Of a stretch of DNA of 64,000 bases, positions 48,201 through 58,844 are shown piece by piece (the stretch's first letter is position 1; every line of letters starts with the position of its first letter). The stretch is from Phocoena phocoena (lineage: Eukaryota; Chordata; Mammalia; Artiodactyla; Phocoenidae). A program made the position numbers and the translations under genes. The notes below the pieces were generated by a model. That model did not search any database. It saw only the letters and a program-made list of their open reading frames with translations, and was not told the DNA's origin. The stretch is from the NCBI RefSeq assembly GCF_963924675.1, contig NC_089223.1, positions 7,080,881-7,144,880 of the forward strand, given 5' to 3'.

Positions 48201-48757
48201 CTAAAAATAGAACTACCATATGACCCAGCAATCCCAGTACTGGGTATATACCCTGAGAAAATCATAATTCAAAAAGAGTCATGTTGGGCTTCCCTGGTGG
48301 CGCAGTGGTTGAGAGTCCGCCTGCCAATGCAGGGGACACAGGTTTGTGCCCTGGTCTGGGAAGATCCCACATGCCGTGGAGTGGCTGGGCCCGTGACCCA
48401 TGGCCACTGAGCCTGCGCGTCCGGAGCCTGTGCTCTGCAACGGGAGAGGCCACAACAGTGAGAGGCACATGTACTGCAAAAGAAAAAAAAAAAAAAAAAG
48501 AGTCATGTACCAAAATGTTCATTGAAGCTGTATTTACAATAGCCAGGCCATGGAAGCAACCGAAGTGTCCATCTGCAGATGAATGGATAAAGAAGATGTG
48601 GCACATATATACAATGGAATATTACTCAGCCATAAAAAGGAGCGAAACTGAGTTATTTGTAGTGAGGTGGATGGACCTAGAGTCTGTCATACAGAGTGAA
48701 GTAAGTCAGAAAGAGAAAAACAAATGCCATATGCTAACACATATATATGGAATCTAA
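45266..48757 (+). pseudogene. L1 ORF2 remnant (partial endonuclease, RT, C-terminus)
   Basis: It starts inside the endonuclease domain. The endonuclease SDH motif is visible in FSDHNAMRLDIN near 45400. Open pieces are 45339-45821, 45945-46382, 46553-47092 and 47295-48143, then the end at 48520-48757 (LTHIYGI stop). The reverse transcriptase catalytic box FADDMILY is intact in the third piece (near 46815-46840). Single-base shifts and a stop near 46380 separate the pieces, and a SINE splits the C-terminus. The cysteine-containing segment ([17 protein letters not shown]) lies near 48090-48140. Confidence 0.93.
48285..48494 (+). mobile_element. tRNA-derived cetacean SINE (CHR-2-like), nested in L1 in mariner
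   Basis: Plus-strand full-length copy with an A tail. The TSD AAAAAGAGTCATGT is exact at 48271-48284 and 48495-48508, within L1 ORF2. It is the innermost level of a three-deep nest. CpG sites of the consensus are decayed here (GGTTTGTGCC in the B box), so it is not one of the very youngest copies. Confidence 0.96.
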
Positions 48758-49529
48758 AAACAAAACATGGTCATGAAGAACCTAGGGCCAGACGGTAATG
48801 AAGATGCAGACCTACTAGGAAATGGACTTCAGGATTCGAGGAGGGGGAAGGGTAAGCTGGGATGAAGTGAGAGAGTGGCATGGACATATATACACTACCA
48901 AAGGTACAATAGATAGCTAGTGGGAAGCAGCTGCATAGCACAGGGCGATCAGCTCAGTGCTTTGTGACCACCTAGAAGGGTGGGATAGGGAGGGTGGGAG
49001 GGAGGGAGATGTACGAGGGAAGAGACATGGGGACATATGTATATGTATAACTGATTCACTTTGTTATACAGCAGAAACTAACACACCATTTTAAAGCAAT
49101 TATACTCCAATAAAGATGTTAAAAAAAAAAAAAAAGAAAATGCATACTCTTCCATCAGGATAATGCAGGACCACATGTTTCTTTGATGAGCAGGCAAAAA
49201 CTGTTACTGTTACTTGGCTGGGAAGTTCTGATTCACCCACTGTCAGTCATTGCACCTTCGGATTTCCATTTATTTCGGTCTTTACAAAAGTCTCTTAATG
49301 GAAAAAATTTCAGTTCCCTGGAAGACTGTAGAAGGCACCTGGAACAGTTCTTTCCTCAAAAAGATAAAAAGTTCTGGGAAGATGGAATTATGAAGTTGCC
49401 TGGAAAATGGCAGAAGGTAGTGGAACAAAAGGGTGAATACATTGTTCAATAAAGTTCTTGGTGAAAATGAAAAATGTGTCTTTTATTTTTACTTAAAAAA
49501 CGAAGGCACTTTTGGGCCAACCCAATAAA

Positions 49530-49800
49530 TAACACACCTACAGTTCTTTTCTGTTCACCAAGTATTTTCAAAACCATAATCTTGTTTGATTCTTATAGTA
49601 ACCCTGTGAAGTAGGCATAAAAGGCATTGTTATTATTCACTCCACCTCACCTCTGAGAATGAGATGACTGAGGTTCAGAAAAGTTAAATGTTTTACTAAA
49701 ATTTACAAAGCTAAGAATGTGGTATCATCGTCATCGTTGTCGTAGCTGCTACCATTTGTCTCATACTTATTATATGCCAGGCACTGCTTTATGCGGATGG
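49530..49800 (-). repeat. MIR fragments
   Basis: TTATAGTAACCCTGTGAAGT and GACTGAGGTTCAGAAAAGTT are MIR words in antisense at 49560-49715. CTTATTATATGCCAGGCACT at 49768-49787 may be a second piece. Confidence 0.65.
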
Positions 49801-50640
49801 TTCTTTTAACTTAAGATAGCATTTTGCTGAGACAGAAATAACCAAAGGTGTGCTCCATTTTCACTATATAAAACTGCCGTTCATAACAGTAAATGTCAGA
49901 CATTCAAAAGCAGCTCTTCAGTCTATTTGATGTGAGAAAACCGAATATCAGATTTACATTTCCTGAAAGCAACGGTTCCTATGACCTCTTACCTCATAGT
50001 TAAGCCTACTTTAAAAAGACTTTTGAGAAAAACATTTATTTAAATTGGTTGTTCTGGCCAAATTCTTTCATTCATCTTTCAGTTGAGTTGACGAATCTCA
50101 TGATTTTGTGCAGAATTTGTAGACAAAAATGTAACAAATACAGGTTCCCATTTAAGGTTGCCTTTGTCCTTTAACATAAAGCAGCAATTCAGGCACTAAC
50201 ATGAAAATAGTTCAATTATGCAAAGAGGCCCAAAGGAAAACTTTACGGTCGATTTTCTGAAGGTTTGCTCTCTCTGCTGTGAGTAGGTTATTCCACCTAA
50301 AAATACATTGGAACTACTCATATAATTTCAGGATGAAGAGATAACTTTATACTCTTCCTTTGGGTCTTGGTGTGTTAAAACATTATAATATATAAAAACA
50401 GAGATACTTTTACTTCACTAAGCACCAGCTCGAAATGTTTAATTTCAACATCTTGTTACTTATTGCAGAAGTCAGCACTCTTGTAGCAATCACGTCACCA
50501 CTCTGTCAGTCCTGGGGGGACATTGCTAATTGTGAGAAACATGTGCTTCCGCTAAATCAGGACTCAAAGCAGCCTCCAAGCTTGTACTCTAGCCAATACT
50601 AACCAACCCCAGTTGGCACCTACAGAGAAACCTAAATCTG
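49801..50640. other. Single-copy DNA, no feature seen
   Basis: No gene or recognisable repeat. Confidence 0.45.
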
Positions 50641-51560
50641 AATAAGATCAGCTATTGTATCAAAGTCCACATCCTGGTTGAGATATTGTATCACCGTTTT
50701 GTGGGATATTACCGCTGGGGAAAACTGGGGGAAGGGTACTCCAGAGCTATTTTTACTGACAAAACAAGGTTTTTCCCTACATCAACCAATTCTCCTACAC
50801 CAGCTGGATGTCACGTAATTCAATTCAATTCTGACACTCTTACCTGAGGTTAGCATCAGATCCCACAAATTAAGGGCTCAGTTGCATAAGTTCACCCCAC
50901 TACAGAAACCAATCACAAGTCCCGGGCCTCCCATAAGTTCTGGCTGAAAAACTATAAGTCAGGGGTTCCCACGACTCTCCTCAGGTTCGATTATTTGTTA
51001 GAACTGCTCACAGAACTTAGGCACCATACTTACTGGTTTATTATAAAGGATAGAACTCAGATGCGGCCAAATAGAAGAAATGCATAAGGCAAGGTATGGG
51101 AACGGGGTGAAGGGAGCTTCCATGACGTTTCTGGGTGTACCACCCTCCCAGTACCTCTATTTTTCACTAACTTCTGTGAACCCTGTGATTTAGTGGTATT
51201 TATGGAGTTTCCATTATGTAGGAATGATTAAGTCATTAACCATTGATGATGAGCTCAATCTTCAGCCTCTCTCTCGTCTCTTGAGATTTGCAGCGCTCTA
51301 ATCATGCCTTGGTCTTTCTTGTGACCAGCATCCATCTGAAGCTATCCAGGAGCCCCCAGCCCCCAGCCATCTCATCAGCGTACAAAACACACACAACTCA
51401 CTGGGAAGATCCAAAGGTGTCAGAAGCTGTGTGCCAGAAATCGGGGACAGAGTCCATGTATTATTTCTTACTGTCGCAGACACACGAGATTTCTGTTTTA
51501 TTTCTTACAACTGCATATGAATCGACAGTTACCTCAAAACAAAAAGATGACTTTAAGAAA
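50641..51560 (+). repeat. Old L1 3'-end-like tail split by an LTR-like insert
   Basis: 50670-50770 (CACATCCTGGTTGAGATATT, GGGGAAAACTGGGGGAAGGG) and 51480-51545 (TTATTTCTTACAACTGCATA, CAGTTACCTCAAAAC) look like the two halves of one old L1-type 3' end. The sequence between resembles an ERV LTR. Boundaries are uncertain. Confidence 0.45.
50775..51475. repeat. ERV LTR-like insert
   Basis: TTTATGGAGTTTCCATTATG, ATTAAGTCATTAACCATTGA, GAAGCTATCCAGGAGCCCCC and TGTGCCAGAAATCGGGGACA are words from a mammalian ERV LTR family that I cannot name with certainty. No viral coding sequence. Confidence 0.45.
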
Positions 51561-51639
51561 TCTATTTGTCACTTGGGATTTGCAATAATTTCAAAGAGAA
51601 TCTCTCTAATGTGATAACAGAATGACCATTTTAATTAAA

Positions 51640-51990
51640 TCAGACAGTTGTAGAGCAGGCAAGGCACTAGCTCGTCTAGTTCAGCTCCTTTACTTCAGAA
51701 TGAAGAAACGGAGGCCAAGGGAAATTAAATGCCCGTTGCTGTGGTGCCAGAATCTGTTTGTATGCATAATACCGTAAGTGGAAAGAAGAAGGAAACTGAC
51801 CTTTGTTAGGTGATTATTTTGTGGCAGACACTGTGCCAGAGAAGTTTATATACATGATCCCGTTTTACTTCCCAAGAATTCTTGTAGGTATTATTTCCAT
51901 TTTACAACTGAGGAAATTGAAGCTTGTCATAAGTCATAAAATTAGCAAGGGATGGGGCCTGGATTCAAACTCCTTGTGAATCTAGAGCAG
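51640..51990 (-). repeat. MIR-type fragments
   Basis: 51700-51740 (GAAGAAACGGAGGCCAAGGG) and 51795-51985 (GACACTGTGCCAGAGAAGTT, TTTTACAACTGAGGAAATTG, GGATTCAAACTCC) are MIR in antisense, probably two separate copies. Confidence 0.75.
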
Positions 51991-52437
51991 TCAGTTTTCT
52001 GCTACGCATTTTAAAACTTTCCCTACTAGAATCCATTATAAAAAATAAATATTACATTGTAACCCAAATACACATACAAACTGAATCTTTTTTTTCAAAT
52101 ACCCTTACTATGTATGATGCTCTGTTCTATTCTTTCATGAAAAATACACTAAAATTGATTTTATGATCCATTAATGGGGGTTGCAACCTACAGTTTGAAA
52201 AACACAGCATGTTATTTTCCCTTTCCTGTGACCATTCCATTAATATTGTGGAAGAATCTTTCTTTTCCATGCTAACCAACAGTCCTCTTTTAAGCTTTGC
52301 TCAGATCTTATGAACCAAAATTAAAGGGGAAGTTGTCTTAGTTAGTCTTTGCTCATTTAAATTTATAATAGCTCGTGCAAAACATCATAGCATAATTCTT
52401 CCTGTGGCTTTAGGCATTTTACCACCCACATCCCGTA
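51991..52437. other. Single-copy DNA, no feature seen
   Basis: No gene or recognisable repeat. Confidence 0.45.
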
Positions 52438-52459
52438 CTTCTCTCTCTCTCTCTCTCTT

Positions 52460-52510
<51 letters not shown>

Positions 52511-52532
52511 TTCTCTCTCTCTCTCTCTTTCT
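52438..52532. repeat. (CT)n microsatellite
   Basis: About 90 bp of nearly pure CT with a few TTT and TGT interruptions. The long arginine/glutamate-rich minus-strand frame across it is an artefact. Confidence 0.97.
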
Positions 52533-52985
52533 TCCTGGCTACATCCCTGTGAGGGAGCAGATAGACCCATTCAAATTGAACCCTGTCATTTTCTGAACTG
52601 ATAGGTGGTTTGTTGTTTGAGGAGACTCCAAGGCTATGTCTATAAGAGGCAAATGTAGGCAAGTTATCCACTGATTTACATTTGGCTTAAAACCTTCTCT
52701 GAGTGGGTGTGTTGGGTGGTAGTAGTGGTGGAGTTGGCCTACGTATCATTTACCCTGGCACTCCTCCATAGGGCAGGGTGTGCTTGGGTGACCTGGCATT
52801 CCCAGCTCATTTCCTGGTGGATGCCATGATGTACCTACTGGGGACACCTATATCACCCATTTACAACCCTTCCTTGGGTAATGATATATCAGGGCCTTCA
52901 ATTTCCTGGCCCATGTGGGATTACTCTGAGAGCCCAGAAATGCCATAGGTCTGTCAGTGGTTGTGTTAGATTTTGATAACTGCTG
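52533..52985. other. Single-copy DNA, no feature seen
   Basis: No gene or recognisable repeat. Confidence 0.45.
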
Positions 52986-52989
52986 GAAC

Positions 52990-53110
52990 TGATTTAGCCT
53001 CCTGGGTGTCAGGGACTGAGTTAAACACGTCACACATATATCTTGTTGAATCCTCAGAGCAGTCCTGTGATGGGGATATTATTATATCATTTCATATTAG
53101 CCAAAAGGCT
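52990..53110 (-). repeat. MIR fragment
   Basis: GTGTCAGGGACTGAGTTAAA, TGTTGAATCCTCAGAGCAGT and CCTGTGATGGGGATATTATT resemble MIR in antisense. Confidence 0.55.
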
Positions 53111-53205
53111 AGGTAGGTAGGTGGTTTTCGCTCAGTAAGCACTTAAAGGGCAGGGAAGGGTTGAATTAGAAAACGTAATGGGAAAGGAAGCTGTAGAGAT
53201 GATAT

Positions 53206-53246
53206 CTATACACAGACACACAGACACACAGACACACACACACACC
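53206..53246. repeat. CA-rich simple repeat
   Basis: ACACAGAC units grading into a pure CA run. Confidence 0.9.
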
Positions 53247-53499
53247 AAAAATCAAGTTTTGAGGCGTTTTGGTGTCCAAGTTAAGCCTGACCTGCTTTCT
53301 TCCTTTTCTGGCCTTGATCATCTGGGCGCTGTCATCATCTGTTTCAGCCAGCACGCTGACAATTTAAATCCTAGAATCTGCTATGCTTGGCTCATCTCAT
53401 TTAGAAAAGAAGATTGAAATTGGCTCTTAGATCTGAGCTTACTTTTCAGTCACAGGCAGACTCAACCTTCAGGTGGAAGATAGTTCAGTTTTCCTGTTG

Positions 53500-53710
53500 G
53501 CAGTTGTTCTCAAATACCAGTGCACACAGGAATAAACTAAGAAACATCTTAAAATGCAGATATCTGAGCTCCGCTTAGTTAGATTTTGATTCAATAGGTC
53601 AGAGGTGGCTCCTTGAGATCTGTATTTTAAACAAATTTAGATTTAACAGTGTGAATCGAGGTGATTCAGATTCAAGTGACCTAGGAGCCATATTACGAAA
53701 AATGCTAATT
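53500..53710 (+). repeat. MER5A-like hAT-Charlie element
   Basis: GTTGTTCTCAAATACCAGTG, AAAATGCAGATATCTGAGCT, GATTTTGATTCAATAGGTCA, GATCTGTATTTTAAACAAAT and GTGATTCAGATTCAAGTGAC follow the layout of this short non-autonomous transposon. Confidence 0.78.
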
Positions 53711-53959
53711 CGAGGTCTTATGAGATGTAGGCAGGAGTAATCCACGCTGTGGGCTTGCTTCCTTGTCAGTCCCGTCTTCAAAATTGTCTTAGGGAGGACC
53801 TCAAATATTTTGCTAAAGACAATAACTATCATATACATATAATATTTATTAATATTATATTTATTCATAACAACCATGGATAGAGAGTTAAACAGTGCTT
53901 CCAAGCTACCTAGAAGTGTTCTCAGCCATATCTAATCAACCAGGATACAGGTCCCCTAC

Positions 53960-54195
53960 AGGAAGATGCTCCTCTTTTTCTTTCCTCCCCCAACTTCATA
54001 TAGGTAATGTCAGGGTGAGACTGAAGCTGCAAGATGATAGAAAAATAAGATGGAAACAGCCTGGGTTCCTGGGTCATTGTCTACAGGAGAGCTACTTTGA
54101 ATTGTGACACAAGCAACAATAAGCCTCTATTGTACTAAGCCCCCAAATTTGGGGCTTATTTATTTTAGCAGCACAGGCTAACCTCTCCTAACACT
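53960..54195 (+). repeat. LTR-like (MLT1-type) 3' fragment
   Basis: GGGTTCCTGGGTCATTGTCT, ACAAGCAACAATAAGCCTCT and the AATTTGGGGCTTATTTATTTTAGCAGCACAGGCTAACC end are typical of old MaLR LTR 3' ends. Confidence 0.5.
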
Positions 54196-54429
54196 GCTGT
54201 TATTAACAACTGATTGATAGTCATGATGGAAATATTTCCTTTACTATGGCAGAACAGACTAATTTGAACTGAACTCCCCATTGTACCAATAACCTAGCAG
54301 AACAAAGCCTGGGCAATCTTACCATTGCCCCTTCAAACCAATAGCCCACACAGAACTATTCCAACCAAATATTTGCTGAAAAGTATAAAAGTTAGTCCTG
54401 TTTAGCATGCAAGGAATAGCTACCCACTT

Positions 54430-54880
54430 TTTCTTTTTTCTTTTTTTTGATAGATAAGAAGTGGATTTATTTAGAGAGAAACACAGACAGAGTGTGGGCC
54501 ATCTCAGAAGGTGAGAAAGGTACCAGGATATGGGGTTGTCAGTTTTCATAGGGGTGGGTAATTTCATAGGCTAATGAGTGGGAGGAGTATTCCAGCTACT
54601 TTCGGGAAGGGGGTGGATTTCCAGGAATTGGGCCACCGCCCACTTTTTGATCCTCTGGTCGCCCTTGGAACTGTCATGGCGCCTGTGGGTGTGACATTTA
54701 GCTTGCTGATGTGTTACAGTGAGGTATACTGAGGCTCCTCAAGGTCTAGTGGAAGTCGACTTGTCCACCATCTTGGACCCATTTGGTTCCAATCAGTTTA
54801 TGTCATGTCCTTGGGCTATGTCATTCTTTCAAAGGCTATGCCCTGCCTCCTTTCCCCCTGTTTCATTCCCCTCTCAGGGA
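54430..54880 (-). repeat. Retroviral-type LTR fragment
   Basis: On the minus strand an AATAAA (plus-strand TTTATTTA near 54468) lies close to the left end. The body (AATGAGTGGGAGGAGTATTC, GAATTGGGCCACCGCCCACT, GGAACTGTCATGGCGCCTGT, TTTATGTCATGTCC) recalls an ERV LTR of laurasiatherian mammals. It may extend to about 55030. No viral coding sequence. Confidence 0.55.
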
Positions 54881-56934
54881 TTTTACTCCCATATTCTTAT
54901 GGGAAGCAAAAGGGCAATAGTCTGTCTTCTGTAACTACTTCAAGGCTGAGTAGGGACATCGACTCTGCCTGTCAGGGAGTAAAAATCTCTGGATGCCTGA
55001 CCTAGGGGCCCCAAGGGCAGGACAGCTTCTTGTTTTGAGTTGTTATGGGTGGAATCCTTGCACGGTCATCATCTTGGTGTGGAACTGGTTGTAACTTCTT
55101 CCACAGCCTTTCTATGAATCTCCCTGATGACGAAGTGCTTTTTGTAAGAGCATAGAGTACAAGAATAACTATAAATGACAAAAGACTTAAAAGGCATAAT
55201 TAAACATCTGAATTACAGTGTAATCAATAAACAAACTTGGTTACAAGTTTCTGGCCCTATGCCTCAAACTTGATCACAAACCAACCCTTTCTTTACTGCT
55301 TCACCAACAGAAAATTATGAACTCCCTCAAATCTCAGAAAGAAATGGTGTCCATGAATTAAATGGTTCTTACTTTCAACAGCTGCTACATAATCTATGGC
55401 AAAATAGAAACTAACACGGCATCTAAAAAGATGAAAAATAATGAAAACCTAAGAAGGTACTGCTACCACTCATCAAATTTCTTAAGAATGCGATCACTTA
55501 ACTTGGCCCATTATCTTTCCCATAAATGTTGAATGTTGACTTTATTTACTAAGCTGAGAAAAATTGTTTTTCTTTCTGTGTGTGCTGGAGGAGTGTTTTC
55601 CAGATGCCCGTCATGACCTGTCAATTCGGGGAGTTGAAACAATTATAAGCAGCATTATAAAAGAAACATAAGAGAGATTATCCAAGTGTGTCACAAATAG
55701 TAAGGGTAAGTATTATATTTTATGAAAGTTGTTTCTGATTAAGCACACACACGCAATCCTTGTTATCAAGGTACTTACGCTTTACTTAGTTGCCTTGAGC
55801 AGTGAATTAGCAAATCCTGAATCATTGCTCCTAGAAGACATGCAGCGTTAGGTTCCTGCGAATCTCTGGTCACAATATTTTCATCCACTGATCAATACAT
55901 AACCTTGTTTTATGTGTGTTTCTGTTTAAAGACACCTTATTAATAAACACGTTTTATTTATTCATTGACATTAAACTCACGGCCAACAGCACTATAACTT
56001 ATGCCTTAACAAAGCTCATCTAACATGTATTTCCTCCATATGACACATCACAGCCTGTCTTGCACTCTGGAACACTAGATAGCACTTCAGCGCTACGCTT
56101 GGAGCCATTTGAAGCAATGAAATCACCAACAAAAAGCACAAAATACAAAAAGGTGGCACTAAATAGACCAAAAAGGACACGTTTACAGTATGAGAGTTGA
56201 AATAAGAAGGCTGTTACCTTGTTTGACCTCAGCTAGGAATTTGCATATAAGGCAGCTCAAGTTTTTTGATGCTCTGTGCAAGCACATGTCCTCGATTGAC
56301 CATAAAATGACTGTAAATATTGATTTTGGGGCTACAAATAAATGTTAGCAAGTTAGTAAATTAGCAAATACGGAAACTTTGAATGAGCAGGATTGACTAT
56401 CAAAGCTGTTGGATATTGAGAGATGGCCTCAATTAAAAGTAGAATGATTTTATGAATACATTTTTATTAATAAATATGTGCTACAAAGTTTATATATAAA
56501 TAATATTAAGAGATACTATAGGTAAGACCTGTAAATTCTGTCACATAATAGGTAATTAACAGAAATGCCACTGATGGTTCAAAGAATGGAGCTTCCGTAA
56601 TGGCAGATTACCTGTGTCCCTCGTTTTCTCTGAAAATCTGCTGACTAAATATGATTGGTAGCCAAAGATGTACAACTGGTCTTAGAAGAGTTCTATTACA
56701 GCCAGGGGTAGTTGCTCAGATTCAGAGAAGGTTCAGTTGTGGCAGCTCTATCTAAACACTTCTACAGTCTAGACCTAGTCTTTTATTTTCTACAGAACTG
56801 GTCTGGGAGGTAGTGGGATATGAGATTAGGGATCTCATTAGGGATGTGATTTTATTCATACAACATTTTGGATAAGGCAAAATGATAAGGACAGAAAACA
56901 TATCAGTGGTTGCTAGTTGCTTTTTTTTCCCCAA
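54881..56934. other. Single-copy DNA, about 2 kb, no feature seen
   Basis: No gene or repeat recognised. AT-rich from 55140 on; overlapping short frames are unconvincing. Confidence 0.45.
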
Positions 56935-57125
56935 CTATTTCTTTTAGATCTATCCATGTTGATATACAGAGTTCTAGTTCATTCCTTTTTAACTGCTACA
57001 TAGTTATTCCATCATATAAATATATCATTCTTCATTTATCTAGTCCCCTACTGATGGACGTTTAGGTTGTTGCATTTTTTGCTAATACAACAAGCAGCAA
57101 TGAATATCATTGTGCATACTTTTCA
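56935..57125 (-). repeat. Old L1 fragment
   Basis: AACTGCTACATAGTTATTCC, CTACTGATGGACGTTTAGGT and GCAGCAATGAATATCATTGT are the diverged antisense of the end of L1 ORF2. Confidence 0.65.
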
Positions 57126-57615
57126 AAATGAAAAAGAAATTTTTAAACATTTTATTTAAGTATAGCTGATTTCAAAATGAAAGATTTTGAAATCTACTCT
57201 TTAGTAACTTTCAAATATGCAATACAGTATTACTAACTATAGTCACCATGCTGAACATTACATCCCCATGACTTATTTATTTTATAACTGGAAGTTTGTA
57301 CATTTTGACCCCCTTCACTGGTTTCACTTATATCCCACTCCTCTGGTTGCCTCTGGCAACCAACAATCTATTCTCTGTATCTATGAGCATGATTTTGTTC
57401 ATTTGTTTCTGTCGTTGTTTTTTAAAATTTCACATATAAATGAGATCATATGATATTTGTCTTTCCCTGTATGACTTACTTCACTTAGCATGGTGCCCTC
57501 AAGGTCCATCCATGTTGTCACAGATGGCAAAATTTCCTTATTTTTTATGGCTGAACAATATTTCAATGTGTGTGTATGTATGTGTGTATGTGTATATATA
57601 TGTATGTGTATATAC

Positions 57616-57646
<31 letters not shown>

Positions 57647-58113
57647 TATGTATATATATTTAGTTTTCTTTATCCATTAATCCATCAATGGACACTTAGG
57701 TCATTTCCATATCTTAGCTAAATGATGCTGCAGAGAACTTGGGAATGCTTACATTTTTTGAGTTAGCATTTTCGTTTTCTTCTAATAAATATCCAGAAGT
57801 GGAATTGTTGGATCATATGGTAGTTCTATTTTTAATTTTTTGAGGAACCTCCATACTGTTTCCCATAGTGGTTGCACCAGTTTACATTTTCACCAACAGT
57901 GCACAAGTGTTCCCTTTTCTCCACATCTTTGCCAACATTTGTTATTTCTTGTCTTTTTGATAAAAACCATTCTAACGGTGTAAGGTGATATCTTATGTGG
58001 TTTTGATTTCCATTTCTCCGATGATTAGTGATGTTAAGTATATTTTCATGTACCTGTTGGTCATCTGTATGTCTTCTTTGGAAGAACGTCTATTCAGATC
58101 TTCTGCTCATTTT

Positions 58114-58844
58114 ATTAAAAATAAAAAATTGGATTCCCCTGGTGGTCCATTGGTTAAGATGCTGTGCTTCCACTGGGGGCAAGGGGGAGGCATGAGTTCA
58201 ATCCCTGGTCAAGGAAGTTCTGCATGACACGTGGTGCAGCCAGAAAGAAAAAAATTATTGAAGTGTAGTTGATTTACAATGTTCTGTTAATTTCTGCTGT
58301 ACAGCAAACTGACTCATTTATATATATATATATATATATATATTTAATATTCTTTTCCATTATGGTTTATCACAGGATATTGAATACAGTTCCCTGTGCT
58401 CTGCAGTAGAACTTTGTAGTTTATCCATCCCATATACACTAGTTTGCATCTGCTGACCACACGCTCCCAGTCCTCACCCCACCACCCCTGACCATGGCAA
58501 CAACGTCTGTTCTCTATGTCTGTGAGTCTGTTTCTGTTTCATAGATATGGTCATTTGTGTTGTATTTTAGATTTCCACATACAAGTGATATAATATGGTA
58601 TTTGTCTTTCTCTATCTGACTTTGCTTAGTATGATAATCTCTAGGTCCACCCATTTTCCTACAAATGGCATTATTTCATTCTTTTTCATGGCTGAATAAT
58701 ATTCCATTGTGTGTGTGAGTATATATATTTTATATATATATATACCACATCTTCTTTATCCATCCATCTGTTGATGGACATTTAGGTTATTTCCATGTCT
58801 TGGCTATTGTAAATAGTGCTGCTATGAACATAGGGGTGCAAATA
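58114..58844 (-). repeat. L1 3'-end insert inside an older L1
   Basis: The imperfect repeat TCTGCTCATTTT / TCTGCCCATTTT at 58102-58113 and 58845-58856 brackets an L1 3'UTR and ORF2 end (TAGTTGATTTACAATGTTCT, GAATAATATTCCATTGTGTG, TGCTATGAACATAGGGGTGC) that also carries a short SINE near its left end. TA runs at 58318-58341 and 58726-58744. Confidence 0.7.
58131..58247 (+). mobile_element. Short tRNA-derived SINE (CHR/Bov-tA type)
   Basis: It starts GGATTCCCCTGGTGGTCCAT, has a diverged B box (AGTTCAATCC) and ends in AGAAAGAAAAAAATT. The probable TSD is AAAAAATT at 58123-58130 and around 58248. Orientation is opposite to its host L1. Confidence 0.85.

Larger units (their letters stand above)
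44559..49134 (+). mobile_element. LINE-1 with 5'UTR, internally deleted, nested in mariner
   Basis: An exact 10-bp TSD (AGAAAATGCA) lies at 44549-44558 and 49135-49144, both in mariner codons. The L1 begins with its true 5' end (AGACGAGCTTCAAGATGG). It carries about 705 bp of 5'UTR, then jumps at about 45261-45266 straight into ORF2 in the endonuclease domain. The rest of the 5'UTR, all of ORF1 and the ORF2 start are missing. ORF2, 3'UTR, AATAAA (49109-49114) and an A tail follow. A SINE is nested at 48285-48494. Confidence 0.95.
43857..49452 (+). pseudogene. Mariner transposase, broken and split by an L1
   Basis: The enzyme would cut and rejoin the terminal repeats using three aspartates. 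From ATG 43857 (MEDFQHIMPYYFKKG) the frame soon breaks. The helix-turn-helix part is clear at 44011-44205 (TMQEIADILKISKPSAENHL, ending in the WVPH linker). Catalytic domain: first Asp in TGDEKW (44302-44304); the L1 then intervenes; second Asp in HQDNA (49159-49161); third Asp in APSDFHLF (49261-49263). The codon frame resumes exactly when the L1 and one TSD copy are removed. The second and third Asp are 34 codons apart, close to the family's DD34D spacing. Several stops and frameshifts were present independently of the L1, so the gene is dead. Confidence 0.93.
43315..49525 (+). mobile_element. Mariner DNA transposon carrying a SINE and an L1
   Basis: The ends are matching inverted repeats: TTGGGTTTGCCAAAAGG at 43315 and, on the minus strand from 49525, TTGGGTTGGCCCAAAAG. 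Each is flanked by the TA duplication that mariners make (43313-43314 and 49526-49527). Removing a CHR-1 SINE (43407-43755), an L1 (44559-49134) and one TSD copy of each leaves 1,267 bp, a normal mariner length. The coding sequence runs from 43857 to 49452. It looks like the mariner subfamily known from ruminants, recalled from memory. Confidence 0.95.

Noticed and set aside
49183..49452. Separate small gene
   Set aside because: It is the C-terminal third of the mariner transposase beyond the L1 insertion.
52363..52671. Arg/Glu-rich frame as a charged protein
   Set aside because: It is the antisense of a CT microsatellite.
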